This document shows, piece by piece, positions 1-8,742 of a stretch of DNA of 64,000 nt. Each line of letters opens with the position of its first letter. Position 1 is the stretch's first letter. The position numbers were made by a program, and so were the translations under genes. The notes under the pieces are model-generated. The model made no database searches. It was not told where the DNA came from and was given only the letters and a program-made list of their open reading frames with translations. The DNA is from Paraburkholderia sp041321145 (GTDB taxonomy: Bacteria > Pseudomonadota > Gammaproteobacteria > Burkholderiales > Burkholderiaceae): contig NZ_JBGGWA010000010.1 in NCBI RefSeq assembly GCF_041321145.1, forward strand, positions 62,001 to 126,000, in the 5' to 3' direction.

Positions 1-196
1 CGAACAACTGCGCAAACACGCGCTCGTCTTCCATCGCGTTCGTAATCGTCTGCCGGCCACGAATGATCTGGTCGAGCCCGCGCCACGACAACACGGCAAT
101 CACCGCCATGATCGCAATCGCAACCAGCAACTCGATCAGCGTGAAACCACGCGCGCCCGACCGGCGGCGGCGCTTAGAGCGAACGGTTGTTTTCAT
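1..196 (-). CDS. gspJ: Type II secretion pseudopilin GspJ (5' part only; 3' end lies beyond the left edge)
   Basis: About 65 N-terminal residues are visible. They show a short basic leader (MKTTVRSKRRRRSGARG) and the class III prepilin cleavage and helix motif GFTLIELLVAIAIMAV near residues 17-32. In the family the prepilin peptidase cuts after that Gly and methylates the Phe; the minor pseudopilin J then joins the tip complex with I and K. The gene overlaps the end of gspI by 23 bases, as expected for a translationally coupled gspGHIJ operon on the minus strand. J rather than K is inferred mainly from gene order (G, H, I, then this). Confidence 0.85.
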   Translation of the reverse strand, partial: MKTTVRSKRRRRSGARGFTLIELLVAIAIMAVIAVLSWRGLDQIIRGRQTITNAMEDERVFAQLF

Positions 197-578
197 TCGC
201 GACCACCGTGACCATCTGAGCAAGATTGCCGGAATGCCCGGGCATCGTCACCATCACTTCCACTCGACGAAACACCGGATTCGGCGTCGCCGTCACATGC
301 TCGGTACACATCAACTGCAAATTGCCCTGTGAGCAGTCAAAGCTCGTCGAGCCGACGTTCGGCCAGCCATGTGTCAGATGCAATTGCGCCAGCGCGTTGT
401 CCGCGCTCCAACCGGCCAGCAAGCGCCGATGCAAATCGGCTTCGCCGCTCGCGAGACTCCCCACCGCGCGCAACGACGCCGCCAACGCGATTGCGATGAT
501 CGCGAGCGCCACCAGCACTTCGATCATCGTAAAACCGCGCTGCGGCGCGTACGCTCCCATGTCCCTGCAACGACGCAT
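174..578 (-). CDS. gspI: Type II secretion minor pseudopilin GspI
   Basis: This 134-residue protein has a short leader and the prepilin motif RGFTMIEVLVALAI near residue 15, followed by a hydrophobic helix. GspI sits at the tip of the pseudopilus with J and K. The chosen ATG at 578 lies directly after the gspH stop (580-582), with GAGG about 9 bases upstream; in-frame ATGs at 593 and 617 would give longer leaders. Two cysteines (in FDCSQGN and LMCTEH) could form a disulfide in the periplasmic domain, which is an inference. The gene is co-transcribed with gspG, gspH and gspJ. Confidence 0.88.
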   Translation of the reverse strand: MRRCRDMGAYAPQRGFTMIEVLVALAIIAIALAASLRAVGSLASGEADLHRRLLAGWSADNALAQLHLTHGWPNVGSTSFDCSQGNLQLMCTEHVTATPNPVFRRVEVMVTMPGHSGNLAQMVTVVANENNRSL

Positions 579-579
579 C

Positions 580-1068
580 TCAGTGCACCTCATAGCGGCC
601 ATTGCCGGTGCCGACAATCGTCGCGCGCCCCGCCCCCGAATACAGCGTGATCTGTACCGGCACGTCGATCGCTTCGGTGCCGAACACGATACGGCTCGGG
701 TGCGAATCCGACCCGGGGTAATTGATCGTCACCCCGGTCACACCGCCTTCCCAACGGCGCGGGCCGAGCAGATCGTCATGCAGGGGGCGCCAGCCGTCTT
801 CGGTACGCAGATCGAAACGATAGCCGCCGTCAAGCGGTTGCCACGCAATCGGCCGCGCGCGCACCTGAGCTTCGTCGCCGGCCGATTCGAACAGCAACGC
901 GAGACGCTGTGCTTCTTCGTTCAGATCGGTGCGTGGGTTGCGGGTCATCGTGAGCGCTGTCAGCGATACCAGAATGCCCGCGATCACCAGCACCACCATC
1001 ATTTCCAGCAGCGTGAAGCCAGCCGCACGCTTCGGTCCGCCTCTGCGCATGCCATGCACATCGTGCAT
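580..1068 (-). CDS. gspH: Type II secretion minor pseudopilin GspH
   Basis: The protein carries the prepilin motif AAGFTLLEMMVVLVIAG near its N terminus, followed by a beta-rich domain typical of GspH, the minor pseudopilin that links the pseudopilus tip to the major pilin GspG. The longest frame starts at 1164, but that would give a leader of nearly 50 residues. ATGs at 1068, 1055 and 1050 give the short basic leader expected of the family, and none has a strong ribosome-binding site, so the start is uncertain. It lies between gspG and gspI on the minus strand. Confidence 0.85.
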   Translation of the reverse strand: MHDVHGMRRGGPKRAAGFTLLEMMVVLVIAGILVSLTALTMTRNPRTDLNEEAQRLALLFESAGDEAQVRARPIAWQPLDGGYRFDLRTEDGWRPLHDDLLGPRRWEGGVTGVTINYPGSDSHPSRIVFGTEAIDVPVQITLYSGAGRATIVGTGNGRYEVH

Positions 1069-1236
1069 GCGCGCGCCGGCACACGCCGAGTGCGGCATCA
1101 GGACCATACTCGGCGTGTCCACACGGGACTTGCAAGCGGACATACGCATAGTGCCGGCCACCAACAGTGAGTCATTAAGACGCGCGGCGGATCGCTACAG
1201 AAGGGGGGCGATCCGGCACGTTTGAAAATCAGGAAA

Positions 1237-1701
1237 TTACTGCCACGAACCTATGTCGGCGTCATTGCCTTCGCCACCGGTTTTGCCATCAGCGCCATAG
1301 CTGAACACGTCCACTTCGCCATGCACGCCCGGGTTCAGATACTTATAGCCATTGCCCCAGGGGTCGTTCGGCAGACGCTCGAGATAGCCGCCATCCTTCC
1401 AGTTGTTCGGCACCGGATCCGTACTCGGCTTTTCGATCAGCGCGCGCAGGCCTTGTTCCTGAGTCGGGTAACGGCCGTTGTCGAGGCGGTAGAGTTTCAG
1501 CGCCTGCATCATCGTGCCGATGTCCTGCTTGGCGGCCACGCGCCGTGCTTCGTCTGGACGACTCATGATTTTCGGCACGATCAATGCGGCCAGAATGCCC
1601 AGAATCGCGATCACGACCATGATTTCAATCAGCGTGAAGCCGCGTTGACGACGGCTGCGCGGACCCGCGATTTCAGTACGGCGAATGGTCGACAGTTGCA
1701 T
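1237..1701 (-). CDS. gspG: Type II secretion major pseudopilin GspG
   Basis: This 154-residue protein shows the cleavage motif QRGFTLIEIMVVIAILGIL near residue 20 with Glu at +5 of the mature protein. Its C terminus has the family's calcium-loop-like region (LPNDPWGNGY, then VDVFSYGADGK). GspG is the major pseudopilin that polymerises in the periplasm to push substrates through the GspD secretin. It is preceded by AGGTAG at a suitable distance. It is the first gene of the minus-strand gspGHIJ unit, divergent from gspC across 253 bases. Confidence 0.95.
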   Translation of the reverse strand: MQLSTIRRTEIAGPRSRRQRGFTLIEIMVVIAILGILAALIVPKIMSRPDEARRVAAKQDIGTMMQALKLYRLDNGRYPTQEQGLRALIEKPSTDPVPNNWKDGGYLERLPNDPWGNGYKYLNPGVHGEVDVFSYGADGKTGGEGNDADIGSWQ

Positions 1702-1868
1702 AGCTTGCTACCTCTTTTCAGGTGAAATTTTCGATCGGGCGGGATGCATGTATCAACAATCGGAGTGCCATTGAACACGCCCAGCCGGTCATTTTAATGT
1801 CATGCAGTTGAAGGGTTGCGAGAAAACGCCAGGCCGCCCCAAGTTTCCGCTCCGCAGGACGTCTCCTG

Positions 1869-1880
1869 AGAGATCGCCTC
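1869..1880. promoter_or_regulatory. 12-mer AGAGATCGCCTC shared by the two gsp promoter regions
   Basis: The exact 12-mer AGAGATCGCCTC occurs here, about 170 bases upstream of gspG, and again at 7774-7785, about 210 bases upstream of gspD, in the same + strand orientation. Both lie in regions expected to hold promoters of the secretion operons. A shared regulator site is a guess; a chance match cannot be excluded. Confidence 0.25.
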
Positions 1881-1954
1881 CCCTCGGGGGCCTGGCGCGA
1901 AGCGTCGGTTAGGGCACTTTCCCCCCACGCAATTTTCACAATAGTCCGTACAAT

Positions 1955-2374
1955 ATGCGCATGAACGCCATCCAAATCCGCCTTCTGTCGCTCGCGCTGT
2001 TTGCCGTGTTCTGCGCGACGCTGACCTACTGGGTCATCACGCTCTCCACGCTGTCGGGCGCGCCGTTGCCCGCTGCCGCCGCGCATGCGCAGGTCTCGAC
2101 CGACCAGGCCGCTACGCTGTTCGGCGGCCAGCTCACCCGCGGCGCCAACCAGGACGTGCATCTGTTCGGCATCCTCGCTTTGCGTGAAGGCGCCGCGGCC
2201 ATCGTCAGCGTCGGCGGCGAACCGCCGCGTGCGGTGTCGCTCGGCAGCGCGCTCATGCAAGGCGCCAAACTCTCCGAAGTCCGCGCCCGCTCGATCATCA
2301 TCGACCGCAATGGCGCGCATTCCGAAGTGTTCCTGCCGGCTAATCCGGCAGGTCCTACGATCTACGTCCGCTGA
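1955..2374 (+). CDS. gspC: Type II secretion inner-membrane protein GspC
   Basis: This 139-residue protein has one N-terminal membrane segment (about residues 7-30, LLSLALFAVFCATLTYWVI), a short linker and a homology-region domain with the typical FGILALREGAAAIVSVGG pattern near residue 70. It lacks the C-terminal PDZ or coiled-coil domain of longer enteric GspC proteins, which is usual for the Burkholderia form. In the family GspC couples the inner-membrane platform to the secretin GspD. It is transcribed opposite to the rest of the gsp cluster. A TACAAT hexamer lies directly before the first ATG, so the second ATG at 1961 is a possible start. Confidence 0.88.
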   Translation: MRMNAIQIRLLSLALFAVFCATLTYWVITLSTLSGAPLPAAAAHAQVSTDQAATLFGGQLTRGANQDVHLFGILALREGAAAIVSVGGEPPRAVSLGSALMQGAKLSEVRARSIIIDRNGAHSEVFLPANPAGPTIYVR

Positions 2375-2465
2375 CCCGGGCGTACTGCCTGGTTTCAGCT
2401 GATTGCGCGGCGGTCGCTTTACTGCGGTAGACGCAGTCGCCGTGCAATCGAAAAGCCGCTCCGCT

Positions 2466-3683
2466 TTACTGCACCAGGTTGTTCAACTCGATGATAGGCA
2501 GCATCACCGCCAGCACGATCACCAGCACCACACCCCCCATCGCCAGAATCAGCAACGGTTCGAGCAGGCTCGTCAGGAACATCGTGCGACGCTCCAACTC
2601 GCGCGCTTCGCCATCGGCCGCGCGGTCGAGCATGGTCGTCACGTCGCCGGTTGCTTCGCCCGAGCGAATCAGGTGAACCAGGACCGGCGGAAACGTCTTC
2701 GTATTGCCGAGCGCGCGCGACAAGGACGTGCCTTCGCGTACGCGCACGATCGCATCGTCGATGTTCTCACGCATCGCGTTGTTGCTGAGCGTTTCAGCGG
2801 CGGCTTGCAGCGCGCGCAGAATCGGCACGCCCGCCGCAGTCAGAATGCCGAGCGTGCTGGCAAAGCGCACCGTGTTGTAGCCGCGCACGAGTTTGCCGAG
2901 CAGCGGGGCGGTCAACAGCCACCGGTCGAAGGCGAGGCGGGGACCGGGTTGCCTCAGGATCGAGCGCACCAGATACACCAGCACGACCACGCCGATCAGC
3001 ATGGCCCACCACCAGTGCCGCACGAAGCCGGACAGCGCCATCATGGTGATGGTGAGAATCGGCAGTTGCTGTTTGGTGCTGGCGAACACGTTCACCACTT
3101 GCGGCACCACGTAGCTCAACAGAAACGTGACGATGCCGAAGGCGATCAGGGTCACGATCGCGGGGTACGTGAACGCGAGCACGATCTTCTGCTTCAGCGC
3201 GTTGCGTTGCTCGATGTAGTCGGCAAGACGCGACAGGACGAGGCCGAGCTTGCCGGTATGTTCACCGGCGGCCACCAGCGCGCGATAGATCTCGGGGAAG
3301 TCGCGCGGATGCTGCGTCAACGCATTCGCGAGCGAATGGCCGCCGAGCACTTCGGCGCGAATCGACGCCATCAGCTCGCGGATGTAGTCGCGCTCCGATT
3401 GCTCGGTCAGCACCGCGAGCGCTTCGTCGAGCGGCAGCCCGGCGATCAGCAGGCTGGCCAGTTGACGCGTGAGAATCGCCTGTTCGCGCTGCGACAAACG
3501 CCGCCCCAGCGACAAGCGTTGATTGCGCTCGCCACGCGTGCGCGTCGCGGCCGGTTCGACGACGAGCGGCGTCAGCCCCTGCGACCGCAGGTTGGTTCGC
3601 GCGCCGCGCGCGCTGTCCGCGTCGAGCACGCCTTTTTGCGCCTTGCCCGCTGCGTCGATCGCTTCGAAACGAAATGCCGGCAT
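2466..3683 (-). CDS. gspF: Type II secretion inner-membrane platform protein GspF
   Basis: This 405-residue protein has the two repeated GspF domains (roughly residues 70-195 and 270-395), each with a conserved pattern such as LPLDEALAVL and VPILRALQAA, and about three hydrophobic spans. It belongs to the PulF/PilC family, the polytopic platform on which the GspE ATPase drives pseudopilus assembly. The start lies 4 bases after the gspE stop, so D-E-F is one coupled minus-strand unit. Its 3' end faces the end of gspC across about 90 bases. Confidence 0.95.
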   Translation of the reverse strand: MPAFRFEAIDAAGKAQKGVLDADSARGARTNLRSQGLTPLVVEPAATRTRGERNQRLSLGRRLSQREQAILTRQLASLLIAGLPLDEALAVLTEQSERDYIRELMASIRAEVLGGHSLANALTQHPRDFPEIYRALVAAGEHTGKLGLVLSRLADYIEQRNALKQKIVLAFTYPAIVTLIAFGIVTFLLSYVVPQVVNVFASTKQQLPILTITMMALSGFVRHWWWAMLIGVVVLVYLVRSILRQPGPRLAFDRWLLTAPLLGKLVRGYNTVRFASTLGILTAAGVPILRALQAAAETLSNNAMRENIDDAIVRVREGTSLSRALGNTKTFPPVLVHLIRSGEATGDVTTMLDRAADGEARELERRTMFLTSLLEPLLILAMGGVVLVIVLAVMLPIIELNNLVQ

Positions 3684-3687
3684 GCGC

Positions 3688-5238
3688 TTATGCTCCGCCC
3701 GTCACGCGGATCACTTCTTCAAGCGACGTCAGCCCGGAGGCAAGCCAGCGGTCCGAGTCCTCGCGCAGCGTGCGCATACCTTGCGCGCGGCCGGCGATGT
3801 GGATCTCCGCATCCGCTGCGTTACGGTGAACCAGCGTGCGGATTTCGTCGTCGATAAGCAGCAGTTCGTACACGCCGCGCCGTCCTGCGTAACCGGATTG
3901 GCCGCACTTGTCGCAACCCACCGGATGCCAACGCACGCTGCCGTCTTCTTCAACGCGTTCTTCACGGCACACCGGGCACAGGCGCCGCACCAGCCGCTGC
4001 GCGAGCACGCCAAGCAGCGACGAAGCCAGCAGATACGGCTCCACGCCCATGTCGGTCAAACGCGTCACCGCGGACGCGGCGTCGTTCGTGTGCAGCGTCG
4101 CCAGAACCAGGTGGCCCGTCAGCGACGCCTGCACCGCGATCTGCGCGGTTTCCAGATCGCGAATTTCACCGATCATGATGATGTCCGGATCCTGCCGCAG
4201 GATCGAGCGCAGCGCCCGCGCGAAAGTCATGCCGATCCGCTCGTTGACCTGCGTCTGGCCGATGCCGGACAGGTCGTATTCGATCGGGTCTTCGACCGTC
4301 ATGATGTTGGTGGTCGCGGTTTCGAGGCGCGACATCGACGCATAAAGCGTGGTCGTCTTGCCCGAGCCGGTCGGACCGGTCACCAGCACGATGCCGTGCG
4401 GCTTGCCGATCAGCTTGTCGAACTTGACGAGCGTATCCGGCGCCATGCCCAAGGCTTCGAGGTTCAGGCGCGACGCGTCTTTTTCGAGGAGACGCAGCAC
4501 CGCGCGTTCGCCGTGGCCAGTTGGCAGCGTGGAGACGCGCACGTCGACTGGGCGTCCGCCGACACGCAGCGTGATACGGCCGTCTTGCGGCAAACGCTTT
4601 TCGGCGATATCGAGCTGCGCCATGATCTTGATCCGCGAGATCAGTGCACCGTGCAACGCTTTCTTGGGACGCACCACGTCGCGCAGCGTGCCGTCGACCC
4701 GGAAGCGCACCACCGACGAGGTTTCGAACGGCTCGATATGAATATCCGAAGCCTGTTCGCGCGCGGCTTGCGTGAGCAATGCGTTGATCATGCGGATGAT
4801 CGGCGCATCGTCTTCCGACTCGAGCAGATCCTCGACCTCGGGAATGTCCTGCATCAGGCGCGACAGATCGACTTCGCCTTCCACTTCGCCGACCACTTGC
4901 GCGGCGCTGCCGTCCTGGCGCGCGTAGGCCTGGTTGATCGCCTGAGCGAGTTCGTCGGCCGCCACACGCACGACCGACAACGCGCCGAAATTGCGTGCAA
5001 CTTCGGCGAGCGCCGCATCGCTCGTGCGTTCGCTGATCCAGACTTCGAGGCTGTCGGCGTGCTGATGCGCGACCAGGATCTGGCCGCTGCGGGCAAAGCC
5101 GTAGGGCACGAGGCGCGCTGCGACCGCCGACGGCGCGATACGTTCGGCATGCTCCGCCACGACCGCAGGCGGAATCGCCGAGGCTTGTGCCGCTGCCGAC
5201 GATGCCGAAACTGAAGGCGGCGTGGACGGCGTGCTCAC
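3688..5238 (-). CDS. gspE: Type II secretion ATPase GspE
   Basis: This 516-residue secretion ATPase of the GspE/PilB family has Walker A GPTGSGKT near residue 290, an Asp box and Walker B region (DPDIIMIGEIRD) near 350, and a His-box region (LVLATLHTNDA). The tetracysteine zinc motif (CPVC...CDKC, about residues 418-446) is present. The N-terminal domain, which binds GspL in the family, is Ala/Pro-rich at its start. The start is a GTG that overlaps the gspD stop (GTGA), showing tight coupling. The protein is cytoplasmic and membrane-associated. Confidence 0.96.
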   Translation of the reverse strand: MSTPSTPPSVSASSAAAQASAIPPAVVAEHAERIAPSAVAARLVPYGFARSGQILVAHQHADSLEVWISERTSDAALAEVARNFGALSVVRVAADELAQAINQAYARQDGSAAQVVGEVEGEVDLSRLMQDIPEVEDLLESEDDAPIIRMINALLTQAAREQASDIHIEPFETSSVVRFRVDGTLRDVVRPKKALHGALISRIKIMAQLDIAEKRLPQDGRITLRVGGRPVDVRVSTLPTGHGERAVLRLLEKDASRLNLEALGMAPDTLVKFDKLIGKPHGIVLVTGPTGSGKTTTLYASMSRLETATTNIMTVEDPIEYDLSGIGQTQVNERIGMTFARALRSILRQDPDIIMIGEIRDLETAQIAVQASLTGHLVLATLHTNDAASAVTRLTDMGVEPYLLASSLLGVLAQRLVRRLCPVCREERVEEDGSVRWHPVGCDKCGQSGYAGRRGVYELLLIDDEIRTLVHRNAADAEIHIAGRAQGMRTLREDSDRWLASGLTSLEEVIRVTGGA

Positions 5239-7565
5239 GGCCGCGCTCCAGGCGACACGGTTGAAGGCGCCATGGGCACCGGGTTGGCCTGGACGGCGCC
5301 GTTGTTCATCGCCGGGGCCGGAACAGGCCGCGGCGGCGCCATCTGCTGACGACGCATATTGTCGAGATCGAACAGGTTCATCGCGGGCGCCCCGCCCTGG
5401 CTGGGGCCGATGGGCATCGGCGGAACCACCGGATCGTCGTTGTCCTTGATCAGGTTGTTATCCGACTTGTACGCGCCCTGCACGCCCTGAATGTAGTCGT
5501 AGCGGTTCGACGTCACGGCCTGCGCGGTAGAGCGATCGTTGATGATCACCGGGCGCAGGAACACCATCAGGTTGGTCTTCTGGCGGGTCTTCTGTTCCGA
5601 GCGGAACAACTGGCCGATCCACGGGATATCGCCCAGCAGCGGCACCTTGCTGTTGCTGACCTGGTAGTTGTCCTGCATCAGGCCGCCCAGCACGATGATC
5701 TCGCCGTTATCGGCGAGCACGGTGGACTGGATCGAGCGCTTGGTGAACTGCGGGCCGGCCGGATTGGTCGCCGCGTTGGTCGTACCGTTCACGATCGCCG
5801 AGTCTTCCGTGTAAAGCTGCAGCTTCAGGATGCCGCCATCGGTGATCTGCGGCTTGATGTGGAGCGTCAGACCGACATCGACGCGGTCGAACGTGTTGAA
5901 CGCGTTGCCTGTGGTGCCGCTCGTGAGGTTTGAATACGAACCCGTCTGGATCGGCACGTTCGTGCCGACGATGATCTTGGCTTCCTCGTTGTCGAGTGTG
6001 ATGAGATTAGGCGTTGACAGCACGTTCGCGTCGGCGGTCTGCGACAGCGCCTGCAGCAGCGCACCGAGTCCCTGGACGCCGAAAATGTTGTGAATCCAGC
6101 CGATGTTGAGGCCCTGCTGGAGATTCTGGGTTGCGAGCGCCCCGGCGAGACCGCCGGTGGCCCCAACCGCTCCGGCCGCAGCGGCCCCGGCCGTCAGATT
6201 GATGATGCTGTTGCCCGAGCCGGTCGCTACGTTGGTGCCGGCAAAGAGCGAATTGTTCGCGACCTGCCACTGAATGCCGAGATTGGCGTTCGTGTTCGAA
6301 TTCAGCTCGACGATCAGCGCCTCGATATACACCTGCGCGCGCCGGGCGTCGAGCTGGTCGATCACTGCCCGCAGGTTGCGGTACACCGGCTCGGCCGCCG
6401 TGATGATCAGCGAGTTGGTCGCAGCGTCCGCCTGGATCATGCCGCCCGGCTGGTTGTCCTCGCCCTTGTCCTTTTCGCCGCCGAGCTGGCCGGAAGACTC
6501 GGAACCGCTGTTCGAGCCGTATCTTCCCCCGCTGCTGCCGCCCATCGGCGAGGCCGTCGAACTGCTTCCGAATCCGCCAGACGGCAGCGGCGGCGTGCCC
6601 GACGCGCCTGTCGAACCGCCCGACGAGCCGCCGCCATTCTGGTTGAACGAATTCGCTTCGTTCGAGCCGCCCGACGAGCCGGTGTCGCCAGCTTTGCCGA
6701 GCATCCCGCGCAAGGTCTTCGCGAGCTTCGTCGCGTCCGCGTTGCGCAGCGCCACGACGTGCATGTTGCCCGGCATGGTGGTGGGTGAATCGAGTTCCTT
6801 CGCCAGTTGCTTCGCTGCCGCGAGCCGGCCGCCGTTCGATGCACGGATCAGGAGCGAGTTGGTGCGCGGGTCCGCCGTGATCGACACTTTCAGCGTCGCG
6901 TCAGTGCTGCCGATCGCGCCGGGGTCGAGCATCTTGGTCAGTTGCGTGGCGATATCGATTGCGTTCGCGTTCTTTAGCTGCACGACCGATACCGACTGGC
7001 CCGCCGCCGTATCGACACCCGCGATGATCTGCGCGATACGTCGCACGTTGTCGGCGTAATCGGTCACGACAATCGTGTTGTTGGCCGGGTAGGCCGCCAC
7101 GGTATTGTTCGGCGAGATCAGCGGACGCAACACCGGCAACAGGTTATTGGCCGATTCGTTCTTCAGCACGAACACCTGCGTGACCACCTGATCGCCGCGT
7201 GCAACGGGCGTATTGCCGACGTAGGTCGGCACGCCTTGTAGCTTGGCGTCGGCTTCGGGCACGACCTTCAGTACGCCGTGATCCTGCACGAGTGCGAAAC
7301 CCTGCATCCGCAACGCGGACTGCAAGGTCTTCAGCGCCTGCTCTTCAGGCACCGCATTCTCCGACACGAGGTTCAGCTGACCCTTCACGCGCGGGTCGAC
7401 GATGATCGTTTTGCCCGTTGCCGCACCGATCGCCTTGGCGACCTGGTCGATATCGGCGTTCACGAAGTTGAGTGTCACCTGGGCGTGTGCTGTCTGCGCG
7501 GTGATCAATCCAGCCACCAGCAGCGCCGTTGCGACGCGACGCAATGCCATACGATTTCTTCTCAT
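5235..7565 (-). CDS. gspD: Type II secretion outer-membrane secretin GspD
   Basis: This protein of about 776 residues has a signal peptide ending near AQTAHA-Q (residue 28), N0-N3 ring domains, and a C-terminal secretin domain with the conserved VPLLGDIPWIGQLFRS near residue 640. It forms the outer-membrane channel. A Gly/Ser-rich, low-complexity stretch of about 85 residues (about 292-378) lies between ring repeats. The C terminus is rich in Pro, Met and Gln. The longest frame starts at 7697, but the ATG at 7565 or 7550 (the latter with AGAAG upstream) fits the signal peptide. It is first in the D-E-F unit. Confidence 0.95.
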   Translation of the reverse strand: MRRNRMALRRVATALLVAGLITAQTAHAQVTLNFVNADIDQVAKAIGAATGKTIIVDPRVKGQLNLVSENAVPEEQALKTLQSALRMQGFALVQDHGVLKVVPEADAKLQGVPTYVGNTPVARGDQVVTQVFVLKNESANNLLPVLRPLISPNNTVAAYPANNTIVVTDYADNVRRIAQIIAGVDTAAGQSVSVVQLKNANAIDIATQLTKMLDPGAIGSTDATLKVSITADPRTNSLLIRASNGGRLAAAKQLAKELDSPTTMPGNMHVVALRNADATKLAKTLRGMLGKAGDTGSSGGSNEANSFNQNGGGSSGGSTGASGTPPLPSGGFGSSSTASPMGGSSGGRYGSNSGSESSGQLGGEKDKGEDNQPGGMIQADAATNSLIITAAEPVYRNLRAVIDQLDARRAQVYIEALIVELNSNTNANLGIQWQVANNSLFAGTNVATGSGNSIINLTAGAAAAGAVGATGGLAGALATQNLQQGLNIGWIHNIFGVQGLGALLQALSQTADANVLSTPNLITLDNEEAKIIVGTNVPIQTGSYSNLTSGTTGNAFNTFDRVDVGLTLHIKPQITDGGILKLQLYTEDSAIVNGTTNAATNPAGPQFTKRSIQSTVLADNGEIIVLGGLMQDNYQVSNSKVPLLGDIPWIGQLFRSEQKTRQKTNLMVFLRPVIINDRSTAQAVTSNRYDYIQGVQGAYKSDNNLIKDNDDPVVPPMPIGPSQGGAPAMNLFDLDNMRRQQMAPPRPVPAPAMNNGAVQANPVPMAPSTVSPGARP

Positions 7566-8066
7566 GGAATGTGGTATCGATGCCGACAGCCGCAGCCGCC
7601 GACGGTCATGCAGTGCAAACATTTGAGCAGGCCGCCGCCCTGTCGGTCTGCCAGCCGGCGTCACGGGCGATCGGCGCCCCGGGTGCCGGACATCCAATGT
7701 CCGAAAAAAATGAACAGTAACAGTTTTTCATGTCGGATTTGTCACAAAACAACCGCCCCCGTGCGATTACTCTAGAGATCGCCTCAAACTGTCAAGCGAT
7801 TGAAAGCAAACAGGCTTCTGTGCGCCGCACCGCAGACGCGCTTCGTTTTCCACCTGACTATGGCGTTTAGCCAACTTGACGCGTGTTTGCCTGCCGGTAT
7901 GATACGAGCCGTTCGCGCTACTGGTTGCGACTTGCCGACGCGGGTTTTCCCCCATGACCGGCAAAAGCCCGTCCAGTGTGCCTCTCCGGCTTCCAGCGGC
8001 TGGAGTATGGCGGATGCGTCTCCTTACGAACCCTTACCCTTGCGATTTGTTTAGTCGTCTTGACCG
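7566..8066. other. Divergent intergenic region between gspD and a transglycosylase gene
   Basis: These 501 bases have no credible gene. They include an AT-richer patch around 7700-7760, a likely promoter zone for gspD on the minus strand, and the second copy of the 12-mer AGAGATCGCCTC (7774-7785). Open frames here are short and lack family features. Confidence 0.6.
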
Positions 8067-8513
8067 ATGAAACGAGCCTTCGTCACTGTCGCCGCAGGAT
8101 TTGCCGTGCTAATCGCAGCAGGGTCCGCGCGCGCCGATTGCTTTGACGCGGCGGCGGGGTATCAGAAGGTCAACCCTTTGATTCTGCGTGCAATTGCATG
8201 GCAGGAGTCACACAATCGGCCCGACGCGCTGCATAAAAACACCAACGGTTCGACCGACTACGGCGTGATGCAGATCAATTCGATCCATCTGCCCACGCTC
8301 GCCCAGTACGGGATCTCGCAAGGCACGCTCATGGAGCCTTGCAAGAACGTCTATATAGCGGCGTGGCATCTGCGCCGCCAGATGAACAAGTACGGCAATA
8401 CCTGGCAGGCGATCGGCGCATACCACTCCGAGACACCGGCGCTGCGCGACAAGTATGCGCAGCAGATTGCCGCGATCCTGCGCAAATGGAATCTGATGCC
8501 GGCTACGCACTGA
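8067..8513 (+). CDS. Periplasmic lysozyme-like lytic transglycosylase (SLT domain, IagB/IpgF type)
   Basis: This 148-residue protein has a signal peptide (about 1-23, ending SARA-D) and an SLT fold. The catalytic Glu is in AIAWQESHN near residue 50, followed by STDYGVMQIN and the late GAYHSE motif. Such small transglycosylases cleave peptidoglycan, often to let envelope machines be built. Its position beside the type II secretion genes suggests it may open the wall for that system; this is inference. Two Cys (residue 25 and the one in MEPCKN) may form a disulfide. Confidence 0.88.
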   Translation: MKRAFVTVAAGFAVLIAAGSARADCFDAAAGYQKVNPLILRAIAWQESHNRPDALHKNTNGSTDYGVMQINSIHLPTLAQYGISQGTLMEPCKNVYIAAWHLRRQMNKYGNTWQAIGAYHSETPALRDKYAQQIAAILRKWNLMPATH

Positions 8514-8742
8514 CCGGTACGCCGGCGGGGACAAGTGCTCACTTCTGCCGGCGCGGACGGCCCGCTGGCGTTTGTGAGCATGGCTTCATACGCTGTCTGA
8601 TCGGGCCCCTCGCGCGGCCACTCCCCGTTTGATGCACAATGCGGCTTCGTGCTGCCGTCGGCGTTCGGCCATCTTCCGGCCCCGGAGTCATGCGACCCCA
8701 AGCCCGGCACGCCTTCCAATCCTCTAGCTTTTCCGTACTGCG

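Noticed and set aside
2403..3857. 484-residue open frame antisense to gspF
   Set aside because: It is rich in Arg, His and Gln without domains, a typical shadow of a GC-rich gene.
3523..5214. 563-residue open frame antisense to gspE
   Set aside because: The real gene on the minus strand has all secretion-ATPase motifs; this frame has none.
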